Source: Bacilli bacterium (GTDB taxonomy: Bacteria > Bacillota_I > Bacilli_A > RF39 > UBA660). From it: a stretch of DNA of 64,000 nucleotides. Shown piece after piece: positions 16,793 to 25,425 of the stretch. The position numbers were made by a program, and so were the translations under genes. The notes beneath the pieces were generated by a model. It was given only the letters and a program-made list of their open reading frames with translations. It did no database searches and was not told the origin of the DNA. Position 1 is the stretch's first letter, and every line of letters begins with the position of its first letter. The stretch lies in assembly GCA_017484065.1 (NCBI GenBank), contig JAFUTX010000018.1, forward strand, positions 1-64,000. Direction: 5' to 3'.

Positions 16793-18190
16793 ATGAAAAA
16801 AGGTAGATTATACAACAGACAAGAAATAGAAATAATTTCTAAATCAGCAATCGGTAAATCAATTAATGATATTTTAGATGAAGAAGTAATTACTATAGAA
16901 GATAAGAATAATCCTAACAAAGGTGGATTAGGACAAATGGTAGAACAATTCTTATTTGGTATTCAAACTAATAGTGATTCAGAACCAGACTTCATGCCAG
17001 CAGGAATCGAATTAAAAGTTACTCCTTATAAGAAATTAAAAGATGGTAAGTTATCAGCTAAAGAAAGATTAGTATTAAATATAATTGATTATATGAGCGA
17101 ATATAAAAATGAATTCAAATCTAGTCATTTCTGGTTTAAAAATAATACTATTCAATTACTATGGTATTTATGGGAACCTAATAAAGATACAAAAGATTTA
17201 AAGATAACTCATGAAAAATTATTAGAATTAGTTAAAAATGAAGATTTAAAACAAATAGAAGAAGACTGGGAATTCATTATCAATAAAATAAAAGAAGGAA
17301 AAGCCCATGAAATATCAGAGGCTGATACTATGTATCTTGGTGCTTGTTCTAAAGGAGCAAATGCTAGTTCAGTTCGTGAACAACCATTTAGTGAAATTCC
17401 TGCTATGCAAAGAGCTTTTTGCTTTAAAAACTCTTATATGACTCAATTAGTTAGAAAATATATTGGAGACTATTCAGATGTTGAAAAAATACTTAAGGGA
17501 ACAACTGATTCATTTAATGAATTTGTAAATAGCGTTATTAATAAATATAAAGGTAAATCACAAAAAGAATTAATGAAAGAATTTAATATTGATTCATCTG
17601 CAAAAAACGTTAATAGTATGTTAGTTAGTAGAATGTTTAATGTCAAGAGTAAGCTTGGAGAAACTGAAGAATTTCAAAAAGCTAATATTATTCCAAAAAC
17701 AATTAGAATTGAGGAAAATGGAAGAATTAAAGAATCTATTTCATTTCCAGCATTTAAGTTTACTGAAATAGTAAATCAAGATTGGGAAACTTGCGATTTA
17801 AGAGAAGAATTGGAAACAACTAAATACATGTTCTTCGTATTTAAGAAAGAAAAAGATGATTACATATTCAAAGGTATCAAATTATGGAATATGCCTGAGA
17901 TGGATATTGAAACATCAGTTATGGAAATGTGGAAGAAAACTTACAACACTATTAAATCTGGAAACATTGTAAGATACATTAAAGATGGAAAGAGAAAAAC
18001 AAATTTTGTTGGCATGAGTGAAAATGAAGTATGCCATGTAAGACCTCATGGAAGAGATGCAAAAGATACAATTAAATTACCAGTAGCAGATAAACTAACT
18101 GGTGCAACTGAATATACAAAGCAATGTTTTTGGATTAACAATAATTATATTAAGAATATATTTCAAGAATATATAAAAAAATCGGAATAA
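16793..18190 (+). CDS. Sau3AI/MutH-family type II restriction endonuclease (GATC)
   Basis: 465 residues, close to Sau3AI (about 489). The N-terminal half shows the MutH/Sau3AI catalytic core: GLGQMVEQFLFG (E51), then EPDFMPAGIELKVTP with D66, E73 and K75, the D...ExK metal site. The C-terminal half fits the second, non-catalytic MutH-like DNA-binding domain of Sau3AI, which lets the protein loop two GATC sites. CGAAAGGAG precedes the start. Presence of the paired cytosine methylase makes a complete restriction-modification system. Confidence 0.88.
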   Translation: MKKGRLYNRQEIEIISKSAIGKSINDILDEEVITIEDKNNPNKGGLGQMVEQFLFGIQTNSDSEPDFMPAGIELKVTPYKKLKDGKLSAKERLVLNIIDYMSEYKNEFKSSHFWFKNNTIQLLWYLWEPNKDTKDLKITHEKLLELVKNEDLKQIEEDWEFIINKIKEGKAHEISEADTMYLGACSKGANASSVREQPFSEIPAMQRAFCFKNSYMTQLVRKYIGDYSDVEKILKGTTDSFNEFVNSVINKYKGKSQKELMKEFNIDSSAKNVNSMLVSRMFNVKSKLGETEEFQKANIIPKTIRIEENGRIKESISFPAFKFTEIVNQDWETCDLREELETTKYMFFVFKKEKDDYIFKGIKLWNMPEMDIETSVMEMWKKTYNTIKSGNIVRYIKDGKRKTNFVGMSENEVCHVRPHGRDAKDTIKLPVADKLTGATEYTKQCFWINNNYIKNIFQEYIKKSE

Positions 18191-18206
18191 TCCGATTTTT
18201 ATTTTT
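18176..18206. terminator. Bidirectional terminator after the endonuclease gene
   Basis: AAAAATCGGA-ATAA-TCCGATTTTT with further T run on the right. It lies between the endonuclease gene and the convergent 104-residue gene. Confidence 0.85.
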
Positions 18207-18513
18207 TTATAAATTTCCTATTTTCATACTTATAGGAGCAACCTGTTTCTAATCTTCCTTTAGTAAAATTCATTCCTACAACAATAGAATCAGTAAGTTC
18301 ATTTATTCCAATCCATTCTGGAAAGTCATGCTCCATATCGGCGACAAGCATAATTGCAGGAAGCATTTCTTCTTTAGAGCATTCAATCTCAGCTGTTTTT
18401 TCTCCTAGGATATCATAGATTGATAAAGAATATGATTCTTTATAGTTTTCTGAAATATAATTACTTATTTCATCAAATGATTTTTGTCCAATAGACAATT
18501 TTAATTCTTTCAT
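18199..18513 (-). CDS. Uncharacterised 104-residue protein in the defence island
   Basis: Start at the ATG at 18513 (MKELKLSIGQ), preceded by AAGGAGGAATTTT; the frame opens eight codons earlier without support. The small protein is alpha/beta, acidic in the middle, and without membrane helix or clear helix-turn-helix. No family recognised. It is convergent with the restriction gene and sits between it and tRNA-Trp. Its promoter region contains repeated TCAACC/GATCAAC elements resembling those at the R-M promoter, so co-regulation with the R-M system is possible. Confidence 0.6.
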   Translation of the reverse strand: MKELKLSIGQKSFDEISNYISENYKESYSLSIYDILGEKTAEIECSKEEMLPAIMLVADMEHDFPEWIGINELTDSIVVGMNFTKGRLETGCSYKYENRKFIKK

Positions 18514-18555
18514 AAAATTCCTCCTTGTTACTACCATTATAACACTATTTAATAA

Positions 18556-18597
18556 CAGATCAACATAATGGTTGATATTATGGTTGAAATTGGTTGA
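18556..18597 (-). promoter_or_regulatory. Helically spaced TGGTTGA repeats upstream of the 104-residue gene
   Basis: TGGTTGA occurs at 18569, 18581 and 18591 (12 and 10 bp apart). An inverted partner, GATCAAC, lies at 18558-18564. Regular spacing near one helical turn suggests a multimeric regulator-binding site. The bound protein is unknown. Confidence 0.4.
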
Positions 18598-18680
18598 TTA
18601 TTGACCATAATTACATTATTTTTAGTAATAAAAATAATAAGAGCATAAGAGATTGTTCTATCACAACCTTTCCTACAACA

Positions 18681-18708
18681 AAAAAACTTGATTTTTCAAT
18701 CAAGTTTT
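18681..18708 (-). terminator. Terminator of the tRNA-Trp transcript
   Basis: Stem ACTTGATT/AATCAAGT (18686-18705) with A run and T run on either side. A second hairpin, CGTCGAA/TTCGACG, lies between it and the tRNA at about 18716-18733. Confidence 0.75.
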
Positions 18709-18744
18709 ATCTCAACGTCGAAAAGGTTCGACGATTTTTTCAAA

Positions 18745-18820
18745 TGGCAGGGGTAGCAAGACTTGAACTCACGACATTTGGTTTTGGAGACCAACGTTCT
18801 ACCAACTGAACTATACCCCT
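18745..18820 (-). tRNA. trnW: tRNA-Trp (anticodon CCA)
   Basis: A 76-nt cloverleaf on the minus strand. The acceptor is AGGGGTA/TACCCCT, the D arm contains AGTTGGTAG, the anticodon loop is CTCCAAA (CCA reads UGG), the T arm is GAGTTCAAGTC, the discriminator is G and the CCA end is encoded. UGA appears as a stop in this window (uridine phosphorylase), so there is no sign of UGA-Trp recoding. Confidence 0.95.
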
Positions 18821-18903
18821 ATGTAATTTTTTAACTACAGATTAATTATATCATAAGATGGCTTATTTTCAACTAATTTTTGATATATAGTTTTAAATTT
18901 AAT

Positions 18904-18936
18904 AAAAAAACTGGAATTTTTTATCATTTCAGTTTT
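18904..18936 (-). terminator. Terminator of the amidase gene
   Basis: Minus-strand AAACTGAAAT / ATTCCAGTTT stem with one mismatch (18908-18935), followed by a T run. Confidence 0.6.
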
Positions 18937-20134
18937 AACTTGGTATTAATAGTTTTTGACCTATACTTAGATTAGTTGTTGCTAAATTGTTAATACTTAT
19001 TAAATTATTAACAGTAGTATTGAATTTTCTAGCTATAGAATATAAAGAGTCACCATTAATTACTGTATATGTAGTATATTGAGTTTTAGTTGGAATTTGA
19101 AGTTGTTGACCTATAGTTAATGTATTTGATATTAAGTTATTTTGTTTTTTAATATCTTCTACTGTTGTATTTGATTTAATAGCTATTTGATATAAGGTAT
19201 CACCTGGTTTTACTATATAGTAGTTTTTAATTTCTATAGGTTCTTCTACTGGATAATTAGAACTAGGTATTATTAATTTTTGACCTACACTTAATATATT
19301 GTTATTTAAGTTGTTTAATTCTTTTATTTTATCTACACTTACATTATATTGATTAGCTATCTTATATAATGTATCTCCACTTTCAACTGTATATGTATTA
19401 GTATCAGGTGTTGTAGTTTCATTGAGTATTAATTGTTGACCTATGGTTAGAGAATTTGTTTTTAAATTATTTAAACGTTTTATCTCATCTACTGTTGTGT
19501 TATTTAATCTGGCTATACTCCATAATGTATCTCCTTTTTTTACTATATATAATCCATTACTATTTGGTAAACTATATGGTACATTTAAGTAGTTGGCTAT
19601 AGCTTTAACTACTCCTTCAGTTAGTTGTTCATAATTGTTTTTTAGTAGTACTACATCATCACCTGAACCATCTAAGAATCCATATTCTACTATGATAGAT
19701 TCATTGTTTGGAGTATTTCTTAGCATGTAATAATAATCTTTTGATGAATCACTAGGTAATCTTCTTTGATAATACTTTCTAACATTTTGTCCGTTATTAA
19801 TAAATTCTTTAGCTATTAATGATGATAATTTATCATTATTTCTTAATGCATATATAATTTCTGCTCCATCTCCACCACCGGCATTGATATGGTTAGATAC
19901 AACTAATACATCAGAGCCTTTACCGTAAAATTCTTGAACTTTTTTAGTTCTATTAGTTGGTTCTAAAGTAATATCACTATCTCTAGTTATTGATGTTTCT
20001 ATACCTAAGTCCTCTAGTCTTTTTTTCATATATTGACTTATTTTTAAAGTTAAATCTTTTTCAATAATACCATTTCCTATAGCACCGGAATCTGCTCCAC
20101 CATGACCTGGATCTATAACCACTTTATTTGGCAT
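18935..20134 (-). CDS. N-acetylmuramoyl-L-alanine amidase with four LysM repeats
   Basis: 399 residues. Residues 1-180 are an Amidase_3 zinc domain with the expected ligands and base: H11 in DPGHGG, E25, H82 in SNHIN, and E150 in IVEYGF. Then come four LysM modules (about 196-238, 248-290, 305-347, 354-398), each with a 'Y.V..GDTL..IA' start and a 'IGQ.L.IP' end, for binding peptidoglycan. There is no signal peptide: the catalytic domain starts at residue 4. That resembles the CwlC-type sporulation amidases that act when the mother cell lyses. GAGGAG precedes the ATG. A role in mother-cell wall lysis is inference. Confidence 0.88.
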   Translation of the reverse strand: MPNKVVIDPGHGGADSGAIGNGIIEKDLTLKISQYMKKRLEDLGIETSITRDSDITLEPTNRTKKVQEFYGKGSDVLVVSNHINAGGGDGAEIIYALRNNDKLSSLIAKEFINNGQNVRKYYQRRLPSDSSKDYYYMLRNTPNNESIIVEYGFLDGSGDDVVLLKNNYEQLTEGVVKAIANYLNVPYSLPNSNGLYIVKKGDTLWSIARLNNTTVDEIKRLNNLKTNSLTIGQQLILNETTTPDTNTYTVESGDTLYKIANQYNVSVDKIKELNNLNNNILSVGQKLIIPSSNYPVEEPIEIKNYYIVKPGDTLYQIAIKSNTTVEDIKKQNNLISNTLTIGQQLQIPTKTQYTTYTVINGDSLYSIARKFNTTVNNLISINNLATTNLSIGQKLLIPS

Positions 20135-20205
20135 AATATCACTCCTCTAATTATTTTATGCCTATGTAGTAAAAAAGGTTATTGTTCTCTTCTGATTAAG
20201 AAGGG

Positions 20206-20237
20206 CAAAAAAAGAATGCTGCTATTTTGCATTCTTT
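20206..20237 (-). terminator. Terminator of the DUF2075 gene
   Basis: AAAGAATGC (20211-20219) pairs with GCATTCTTT (20229-20237). The minus-strand product ends in a T run. Confidence 0.8.
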
Positions 20238-22102
20238 ACTTTTTCTTTAAGATAATCACTTAATTGCTTATTTGTACAATATACATAGCAACCTTTCATC
20301 CCTCGAGTCATTAACGTTCTATATGTGTTTTTAATAATAGCATCAGCTACTCTATTTGCTTCTCCTTGGCCTTCTTCTTTAGCTATTTTATTTATTCCTT
20401 TCAATGATTGATCTGTAGATGCTCTCTTTTTATAATCAGTTACAATATGACCATCTTCATATCTAATATCATCACCAATTATTACACCAACATAATCAAA
20501 TTCTAGTCCTTGACAAGTATGAATACAACCAATTTCATTAACTGACATTGGATCAATAGCCCAAGTTTGTGAATTACCTAAATTCCAGCTCATTTCAAAA
20601 TTATATTCAGGTATAACAATATCATGAATATCAGTATTATTTTTTCCCTCACTTATCCAATTCCAACAATAACCTGCCACCATTCTAGATTTATTATTTT
20701 CTTTATTCTTTTCTTCAATTAATCTTCTTACTTCATTAGGATTATCTAATACTCTAAAGTCATAATCGAAATCCATATCATCAAAGTTAGCAGTTTTTCT
20801 TATTTCTAATAAATTATCTAACCAAGCAAGATATCCATCAGAACCATTACATCTAAATTGACTTTCTAGTTCAACTACCTTAATACCTGCCCCTAATTCA
20901 TTAGCATATTTCTTAATTTCATCAACTGAGCCAATGTCTTTTAGCGTTACTTTCTGGTCTTCATCTATAAAAAATACTGAAAAATTAGCCGCATTAATTA
21001 TTTCTTTTATTTGATTTTCTCCTAAATTTTGAAACATTCCTGATTTAGCATTTAATCGATGTGCTTCATCTACTATTAATACATCCACTTCATTTTCTTT
21101 TGCATCAGTAAATTGACCTGAACCTTGAAATAAGTTATTAATATAAGTCATTTTAAATGAACCTTTTAATTTATCTCTAAATACTGCTCTAGGTGCAGCG
21201 TTTTTTGTTACATAAAAACTTGTCATATTTCTATTAGTTAATTCAACTAATAGATTAATAGCTAAAACCGATTTACCAGTACCAGGGCCACCTTGAACAA
21301 CTAATACATTTTTACTATTACTTGCTACTGTATCAATAGCCATTCTAATAGCATCTTCATATATTACTTTTTGTTCATCTATCATATTAAATTCTTTATT
21401 ACCTTGTAACATCTTAGCTAATGAATCTTGTAATCTTTTAGAAGGTCTTATTCTACCATTTTCTATTTTATATAGTAGTTCTCTATCATCACCTTCAACA
21501 ATATATTTTTTAATAAACTTTCTTAGTTTTTCAAAATCGTTAGTTCCAAACATAGGTGCTTTATTTATATATTCTTGATATTGACTACTACAAATAGGAT
21601 CATCATCTCTTAAATCATAATTATGTAAAAATGCACATGGATATAATCCTATATTATCTAACTGAACAGTTTCATTAAAATCTTTAATTAGATTCGCATA
21701 ACTCATCGCTTGATAAGATGGATGTGCTACTTCCCTAATTCCACCACCAGTAAAAGTAGATACAATAGCATCTTTACCTTCTACAGCAGTGCAAGTTTCC
21801 CATTGTTTTAATTCAATAATAATTACTGAATCTTTTCTATTATTATCCCTACCTGATAGTATAAAATCTATTCTTTTAGAAGTTGTTGGAATATTGAATT
21901 CAATAGCAACACCAGCATTGTCTGGTATTTCTATATCATCTAATACCCCCCTCATATATTGCATAGAATTCTTCCATGAATTTAATTGAGACTCGCTTGT
22001 TCTTCCAAAAAATTGTTTATATCTATCATAGATTTTATCAACAATTCTATTTAAATTAACATCATCTATAAAATCCGATTTAATTCCTTCATATATTAAC
22101 AT
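20222..22102 (-). CDS. Nuclease-helicase fusion (DUF2075/Schlafen-like ATPase)
   Basis: 626 residues from the ATG at 22102, which has AAGGAGG upstream; the longer frame overlaps the previous gene. The N-terminal ~200 residues contain 'RIDFILSG ... VIIIELKQWE', the D...ExK pattern of PD-(D/E)XK nucleases. A superfamily 1-type ATPase follows: Walker A QGGPGTGKSVLA (~270), Walker B VLIVDEAHRL (~345), a Q-F-R motif SQFRCNGSDGYLAWL (~420) and C-terminal 'CIHTCQGLEFDYVGVIIG' (~530). This is the DUF2075 family, found often in defence contexts. The start is one base from the end of a Cys-rich membrane protein gene, so the two are probably translationally coupled. The target is unknown. Confidence 0.8.
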   Translation of the reverse strand: MLIYEGIKSDFIDDVNLNRIVDKIYDRYKQFFGRTSESQLNSWKNSMQYMRGVLDDIEIPDNAGVAIEFNIPTTSKRIDFILSGRDNNRKDSVIIIELKQWETCTAVEGKDAIVSTFTGGGIREVAHPSYQAMSYANLIKDFNETVQLDNIGLYPCAFLHNYDLRDDDPICSSQYQEYINKAPMFGTNDFEKLRKFIKKYIVEGDDRELLYKIENGRIRPSKRLQDSLAKMLQGNKEFNMIDEQKVIYEDAIRMAIDTVASNSKNVLVVQGGPGTGKSVLAINLLVELTNRNMTSFYVTKNAAPRAVFRDKLKGSFKMTYINNLFQGSGQFTDAKENEVDVLIVDEAHRLNAKSGMFQNLGENQIKEIINAANFSVFFIDEDQKVTLKDIGSVDEIKKYANELGAGIKVVELESQFRCNGSDGYLAWLDNLLEIRKTANFDDMDFDYDFRVLDNPNEVRRLIEEKNKENNKSRMVAGYCWNWISEGKNNTDIHDIVIPEYNFEMSWNLGNSQTWAIDPMSVNEIGCIHTCQGLEFDYVGVIIGDDIRYEDGHIVTDYKKRASTDQSLKGINKIAKEEGQGEANRVADAIIKNTYRTLMTRGMKGCYVYCTNKQLSDYLKEKVKNAK

Positions 22103-22103
22103 A

Positions 22104-22508
22104 TTAAAACCTCCTTCTTTTATTTTTATTATTTCTACTAGGCATGCACAATACAACTATAAATAGAATTATTAAATAATACCAACCTGATGATTGCTCT
22201 TCACTTTCGACTGGATTTGATTCATTATCACTATTATATGAAGAGTCATATGAATTAGATCCTGTACTATTTGAAGTTGATGAACTGGGGCTAGTTGAAT
22301 TATGATTTGATTCACTACTTTGATCACTATAATTATTGCCACTATAGCTTGAATTGTTATTACATCCACCGTGTCTAGAGCAACATCCTTTGCTACAAAC
22401 TGTACAAGATTTACTTCTTGTACCATCATTACAAATGATATTTGCATTAACTTTTAAAGGCAAGAAAAATAGAAATACAATACATAATATATTTATTATT
22501 CTTTTCAT
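22104..22508 (-). CDS. Secreted/membrane-anchored Cys-rich protein
   Basis: 134 residues from the ATG at 22508 with GGAG eight bases upstream. Parts in order: a cleavable-looking signal peptide (1-22, ending VNANI); a compact Cys/His motif, CNDGTRSKSC, TVCSKGCC and SRHGGC, like the DUF3761 'CxDGTxS...CSxHGG' pattern; a long Ser/Asn/Tyr low-complexity linker (~50-108); one transmembrane helix (~108-124); and a basic tail. It should sit on the outer face with the Cys-rich head outside. It is co-transcribed with the nuclease-helicase directly downstream. The function of the motif is unknown. Confidence 0.6.
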   Translation of the reverse strand: MKRIINILCIVFLFFLPLKVNANIICNDGTRSKSCTVCSKGCCSRHGGCNNNSSYSGNNYSDQSSESNHNSTSPSSSTSNSTGSNSYDSSYNSDNESNPVESEEQSSGWYYLIILFIVVLCMPSRNNKNKRRRF

Positions 22509-22532
22509 ACATACAACTCCATGCAATTTATA

Positions 22533-22847
22533 CTATAATTTATTATATTTTGTACTTTTTCCTTTTGCTTTGTCAATTGGATATTTTTTAGCATTTTTTT
22601 CCATTTTATCTAAAACAATTTGTTTTGGATTTACGCCTAATTTATTTGCCATTTGAATACAATAATTTAGGACATCAGCAAGTTCTTCTTTTACTTCTTC
22701 TAAATCGTAATTATCATTCCATTGAAAACATTCTAATAATTCGCCAGCTTCGATACAAATGCTTTTAGCTAAATTAACTGGGGAATGAAATTGATTCCAA
22801 TCTCTTTCTTCATTAAATCTTTCAATTTTTTTTTGTAATTCTTTCAT
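22533..22847 (-). CDS. MazG-like nucleotide pyrophosphohydrolase
   Basis: 104 residues, matching the RS21-C6/dCTPase-type MazG-like family. Landmarks are 'RDWNQFHSPVNLAKSI' (~15-30), the metal-binding EAGELLECFQW (~33-43) and EELADVLNY (~54-62), and a terminal 'KYPIDKAKGKSTKY'. These enzymes hydrolyse (d)NTPs to monophosphates plus pyrophosphate. They clean modified nucleotides or lower dNTP pools, sometimes as phage defence. GAGGCG precedes the ATG. It is on the same strand as the Cys-rich and nuclease-helicase genes, with short gaps. Confidence 0.85.
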   Translation of the reverse strand: MKELQKKIERFNEERDWNQFHSPVNLAKSICIEAGELLECFQWNDNYDLEEVKEELADVLNYCIQMANKLGVNPKQIVLDKMEKNAKKYPIDKAKGKSTKYNKL

Positions 22848-22876
22848 ATTAACGCCTCGCCTAAATTATAAGTTTT

Positions 22877-23518
22877 TTAGAATTGTTTTACTAATTTAAA
22901 AACTTTCATAAATTCTGAATGTGTTTCAGTAATAATTGTATAAGTATGTGAGCCAATTTGAATTACTATTCCATTACTTGTTTCTTGAACAGATGTAATC
23001 TTATCAAAAGTTTTATCAAAGCTTTCATTTTGAGAAGTATAAATTATTCTTCTTGTTGTAATATATAAAATTCCATTATAAGTTGTTCTTTGATTTTGTC
23101 TAATAGCTTGACTATTACCTCCACCTGTTCTATATGATAAACCTTTCATAATTCTAATGTTTACTCCGCTTGATTTACCAGTATATCCAGTAGTAATTAT
23201 TTTATCTTTAAACGTATAAGCTTTATCCACATAGCAACAAGTCTCATCTACTGCAAGATTTAAATTAGTACCTTGAATATTAGGTAGTTGGCCATTATTA
23301 ATTGCATTAATACCTTCAGTCCCCATTAATGACTTTTTTTGTACAGAAACACTATCAGTTACTGTTATTATAATATCTATAATCCATCCTATTCCAAATA
23401 ACCCTGCAGTGAATAAATATATAATTCCCCATTTAAAATTTCCTTTTATAAATTTATGAATTCCAAATAATCCGCCAAATAAAACTATTAATAATTCTTT
23501 TTTCTTTTCTTGGCTCAT
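22877..23518 (-). CDS. TM2-domain membrane protein with PH-like C-terminus
   Basis: 213 residues. The N-terminal TM2 domain (two helices, ~8-52) shows the hallmark 'GGLFGIHKFIKGNFKWGIIYL ... GIGWIID', split by a short loop. The remaining 150 residues are beta-rich. The stretch 'GILYITTRRIIYTS' followed by 'DKITSVQETSNGIVIQI' fits a PH-like/GRAM-type domain. It probably senses or binds lipid or protein at the cytoplasmic face; no specific role is known. Confidence 0.75.
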   Translation of the reverse strand: MSQEKKKELLIVLFGGLFGIHKFIKGNFKWGIIYLFTAGLFGIGWIIDIIITVTDSVSVQKKSLMGTEGINAINNGQLPNIQGTNLNLAVDETCCYVDKAYTFKDKIITTGYTGKSSGVNIRIMKGLSYRTGGGNSQAIRQNQRTTYNGILYITTRRIIYTSQNESFDKTFDKITSVQETSNGIVIQIGSHTYTIITETHSEFMKVFKLVKQF

Positions 23519-23675
23519 AATTACATCACTCCTAGTCTTATTATATCATCATAATAAAAATTATTTTATTTTTTTGTTTAAATTTTTTTAAGAAATAACT
23601 TTATATTCTATTTTTATACTGTTACTTTTGATAGTAAAAGTTAACAAATTAATATTATTTACATATTTTAAGCCA

Positions 23676-23701
23676 CAAAAAAACTGCAATTAAGCAGCTT
23701 T
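23676..23701 (-). terminator. Terminator of the murA-rpmE transcript
   Basis: Minus strand AAGCTGC-TTAATT-GCAGTT followed by TTTTTT (A run at 23677-23683 on the plus strand). Confidence 0.7.
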
Positions 23702-23905
23702 TTCTTCATTTATACCATATTTACGATTGAATTTTTCAATATTACCAGCTTTTTTAGTTTTACCTTGAGTACCAGTATAGAAAGGATGACATTCGTTACA
23801 AACTTCTACACTAATTTGTTCTTTAGTTGATTTAGTTTTAAAACTAGCTCCACAAGCACAAGTAATTGTACAATCTTTCATTTCTGGATGGATATTTGCT
23901 TTCAT
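23690..23905 (-). CDS. rpmE: 50S ribosomal protein bL31 (zinc form)
   Basis: 71 residues from the ATG at 23905 (MKANIHPEM), with AAAGGAGAT upstream. The zinc-binding 'C+' version is shown by CTITCACG near residue 16 and the CNEC pair near residue 37; HPFYTG and the 'GRKxRF-like' IEKFNRKYG follow. A component of the large subunit bridging to the 30S head. It is encoded 73 bp after murA, as in Bacillus, where rpmE also lies in the murA-prfA neighbourhood. Confidence 0.95.
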   Translation of the reverse strand: MKANIHPEMKDCTITCACGASFKTKSTKEQISVEVCNECHPFYTGTQGKTKKAGNIEKFNRKYGINEEKAA

Positions 23906-23977
23906 AATAATCTCCTTTCCCTTTTTAAAAATCATCTTTTAGTATTATATCACAATTTTTGTATTTGACAAGTAATT

Positions 23978-25306
23978 TTATGCTCCTTGTTTAGTTTTTG
24001 TTAAAATTTTTATATTATTTTGTGAATTATGTAAGTCTTTTTCTTTAATATCACGAATATTTACATTAACTCCAATGTTAGTTAATTTATCTATAATATT
24101 TGAATATCCTCTTAATATTAAATCAGCATTGTTAATAATTGTATTGCCTTCTGCTATTGATGCTGCTACTAAGAATGCTGCTCCGGCACGTAAATCAGTT
24201 GCTTCTACTGTTGCTCCAAGAAGTGGAGTTGGTCCATCAATTGTAGTTACATTATGTTCAAAATCATATATAGCACCCATTGCTTCTAAATGTTTTAAAT
24301 ATTTTTTGGTTCTTTCAGAATAAATATTTTCAATAAGTTTAGATCTTCCTGGAGCTTGAGTCATTAGGATTGCTAATATTTGACCTAAATCAGTAGGAAA
24401 GTCTGGATATGGGTTTGTTTCTATTGTTATTGGTTTTAAGTTATTGCTTTTATTAACAATAATCTCTGTATCATTTATTTGTAAATCTACACCACATTCT
24501 TTTAATACTTTAGTAAGACTTTCAACATATTCTGGATTAGTATTAGTAATTTTTAAGTTTTCTCCTTTTAGTGCCCCTAAAATCATAAATGTTCCAGTTT
24601 CAATTCTATCTGGGATTACATTTATTTCTGCTGAAGTTAATTTTTTTACTCCAGTTATTTTTAAAGTACTTGTTCCTTTTCCTTCAATCTTAGCTCCCAT
24701 GTTATTTAAAAAATCAATAACATTATCTATTTCTGGTTCACGAGCTGCATTAGATATAGTAGTTACTCCATCTGCTTTAGCTGCTGCTAATAAAATATTA
24801 ACTGTTGCTCCGACACTTACTTTTTCAAAGTTTATATCTGCTCCATGAAGATGAGGTGCTTCAATTAATACTCTGCCATCTTCTTCAACGGTGATATTTG
24901 CTCCCATTTTTTCAAAGCCTTTTAAGTGTAAATCAATTGGTCTTGTTCCAAAGTCACATCCCCCTGGTAAACCAATTTCTACTTTACCATATTTGGCAAG
25001 TAAAGCCCCCATAAAGTAATAAGATGCTCTAAGTTTTTTTGATAGTTCTGTTGGAATACTTTTATATTCCATATTTTCAGTTCCAATAACAAAAGTATCA
25101 TTAGTTCTAATTACATCACAATTTAATTCTTTTAATATTTCTTCTAAAGCTGTACAATCTGATAGATTGGCAACATTTGTTATCTTTACAACATTATCTG
25201 ATAAAATAGCAGCAGGTATTAATGCTACTACGGCATTTTTTGCCCCACTAATCTTTACTTCTCCACTAACATTTTGTGTATTGCCAGTTATTTCTATTTG
25301 TTTCAT
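23978..25306 (-). CDS. murA: UDP-N-acetylglucosamine 1-carboxyvinyltransferase
   Basis: 442 residues. First committed step of peptidoglycan synthesis: transfer of enolpyruvate from PEP to UDP-GlcNAc in the cytoplasm. Visible are the N-terminal SGAKNAVVALIPAAIL (K23, N24), the flexible-loop GLPGGCDFGTRPIDLHLKG with the PEP-binding Cys at 117 (the fosfomycin target), and the C-terminal TDLRAGAAFLVAA. Length is normal for MurA. It has its own promoter (25426-25454) and is probably read together with rpmE. Confidence 0.95.
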   Translation of the reverse strand: MKQIEITGNTQNVSGEVKISGAKNAVVALIPAAILSDNVVKITNVANLSDCTALEEILKELNCDVIRTNDTFVIGTENMEYKSIPTELSKKLRASYYFMGALLAKYGKVEIGLPGGCDFGTRPIDLHLKGFEKMGANITVEEDGRVLIEAPHLHGADINFEKVSVGATVNILLAAAKADGVTTISNAAREPEIDNVIDFLNNMGAKIEGKGTSTLKITGVKKLTSAEINVIPDRIETGTFMILGALKGENLKITNTNPEYVESLTKVLKECGVDLQINDTEIIVNKSNNLKPITIETNPYPDFPTDLGQILAILMTQAPGRSKLIENIYSERTKKYLKHLEAMGAIYDFEHNVTTIDGPTPLLGATVEATDLRAGAAFLVAASIAEGNTIINNADLILRGYSNIIDKLTNIGVNVNIRDIKEKDLHNSQNNIKILTKTKQGA

Positions 25307-25425
25307 TTATATCTCTCCAAACTAGTTAAATCCTGTTATTATCTTATGTTTTATATATAAATATTATGTTTATAAATACGAGATAATTAATTATTAATAA
25401 TAGTTAGTTCTATTCCTCCAATTTA

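Noticed and set aside
18594-18809. 71-codon plus-strand open frame
   Set aside because: It runs antisense through the tRNA-Trp gene and its terminator and has no ribosome-binding site.
13683-18820. Integrative island with att sites at tRNA-Trp
   Set aside because: No duplicated tRNA 3' end was found on the far side of the defence genes and there is no integrase, so tRNA-based integration is not supported.
22172-22447. Second open frame inside the Cys-rich protein gene
   Set aside because: A shifted-frame shadow of low-complexity Ser/Asn codons, without its own start site or homology.
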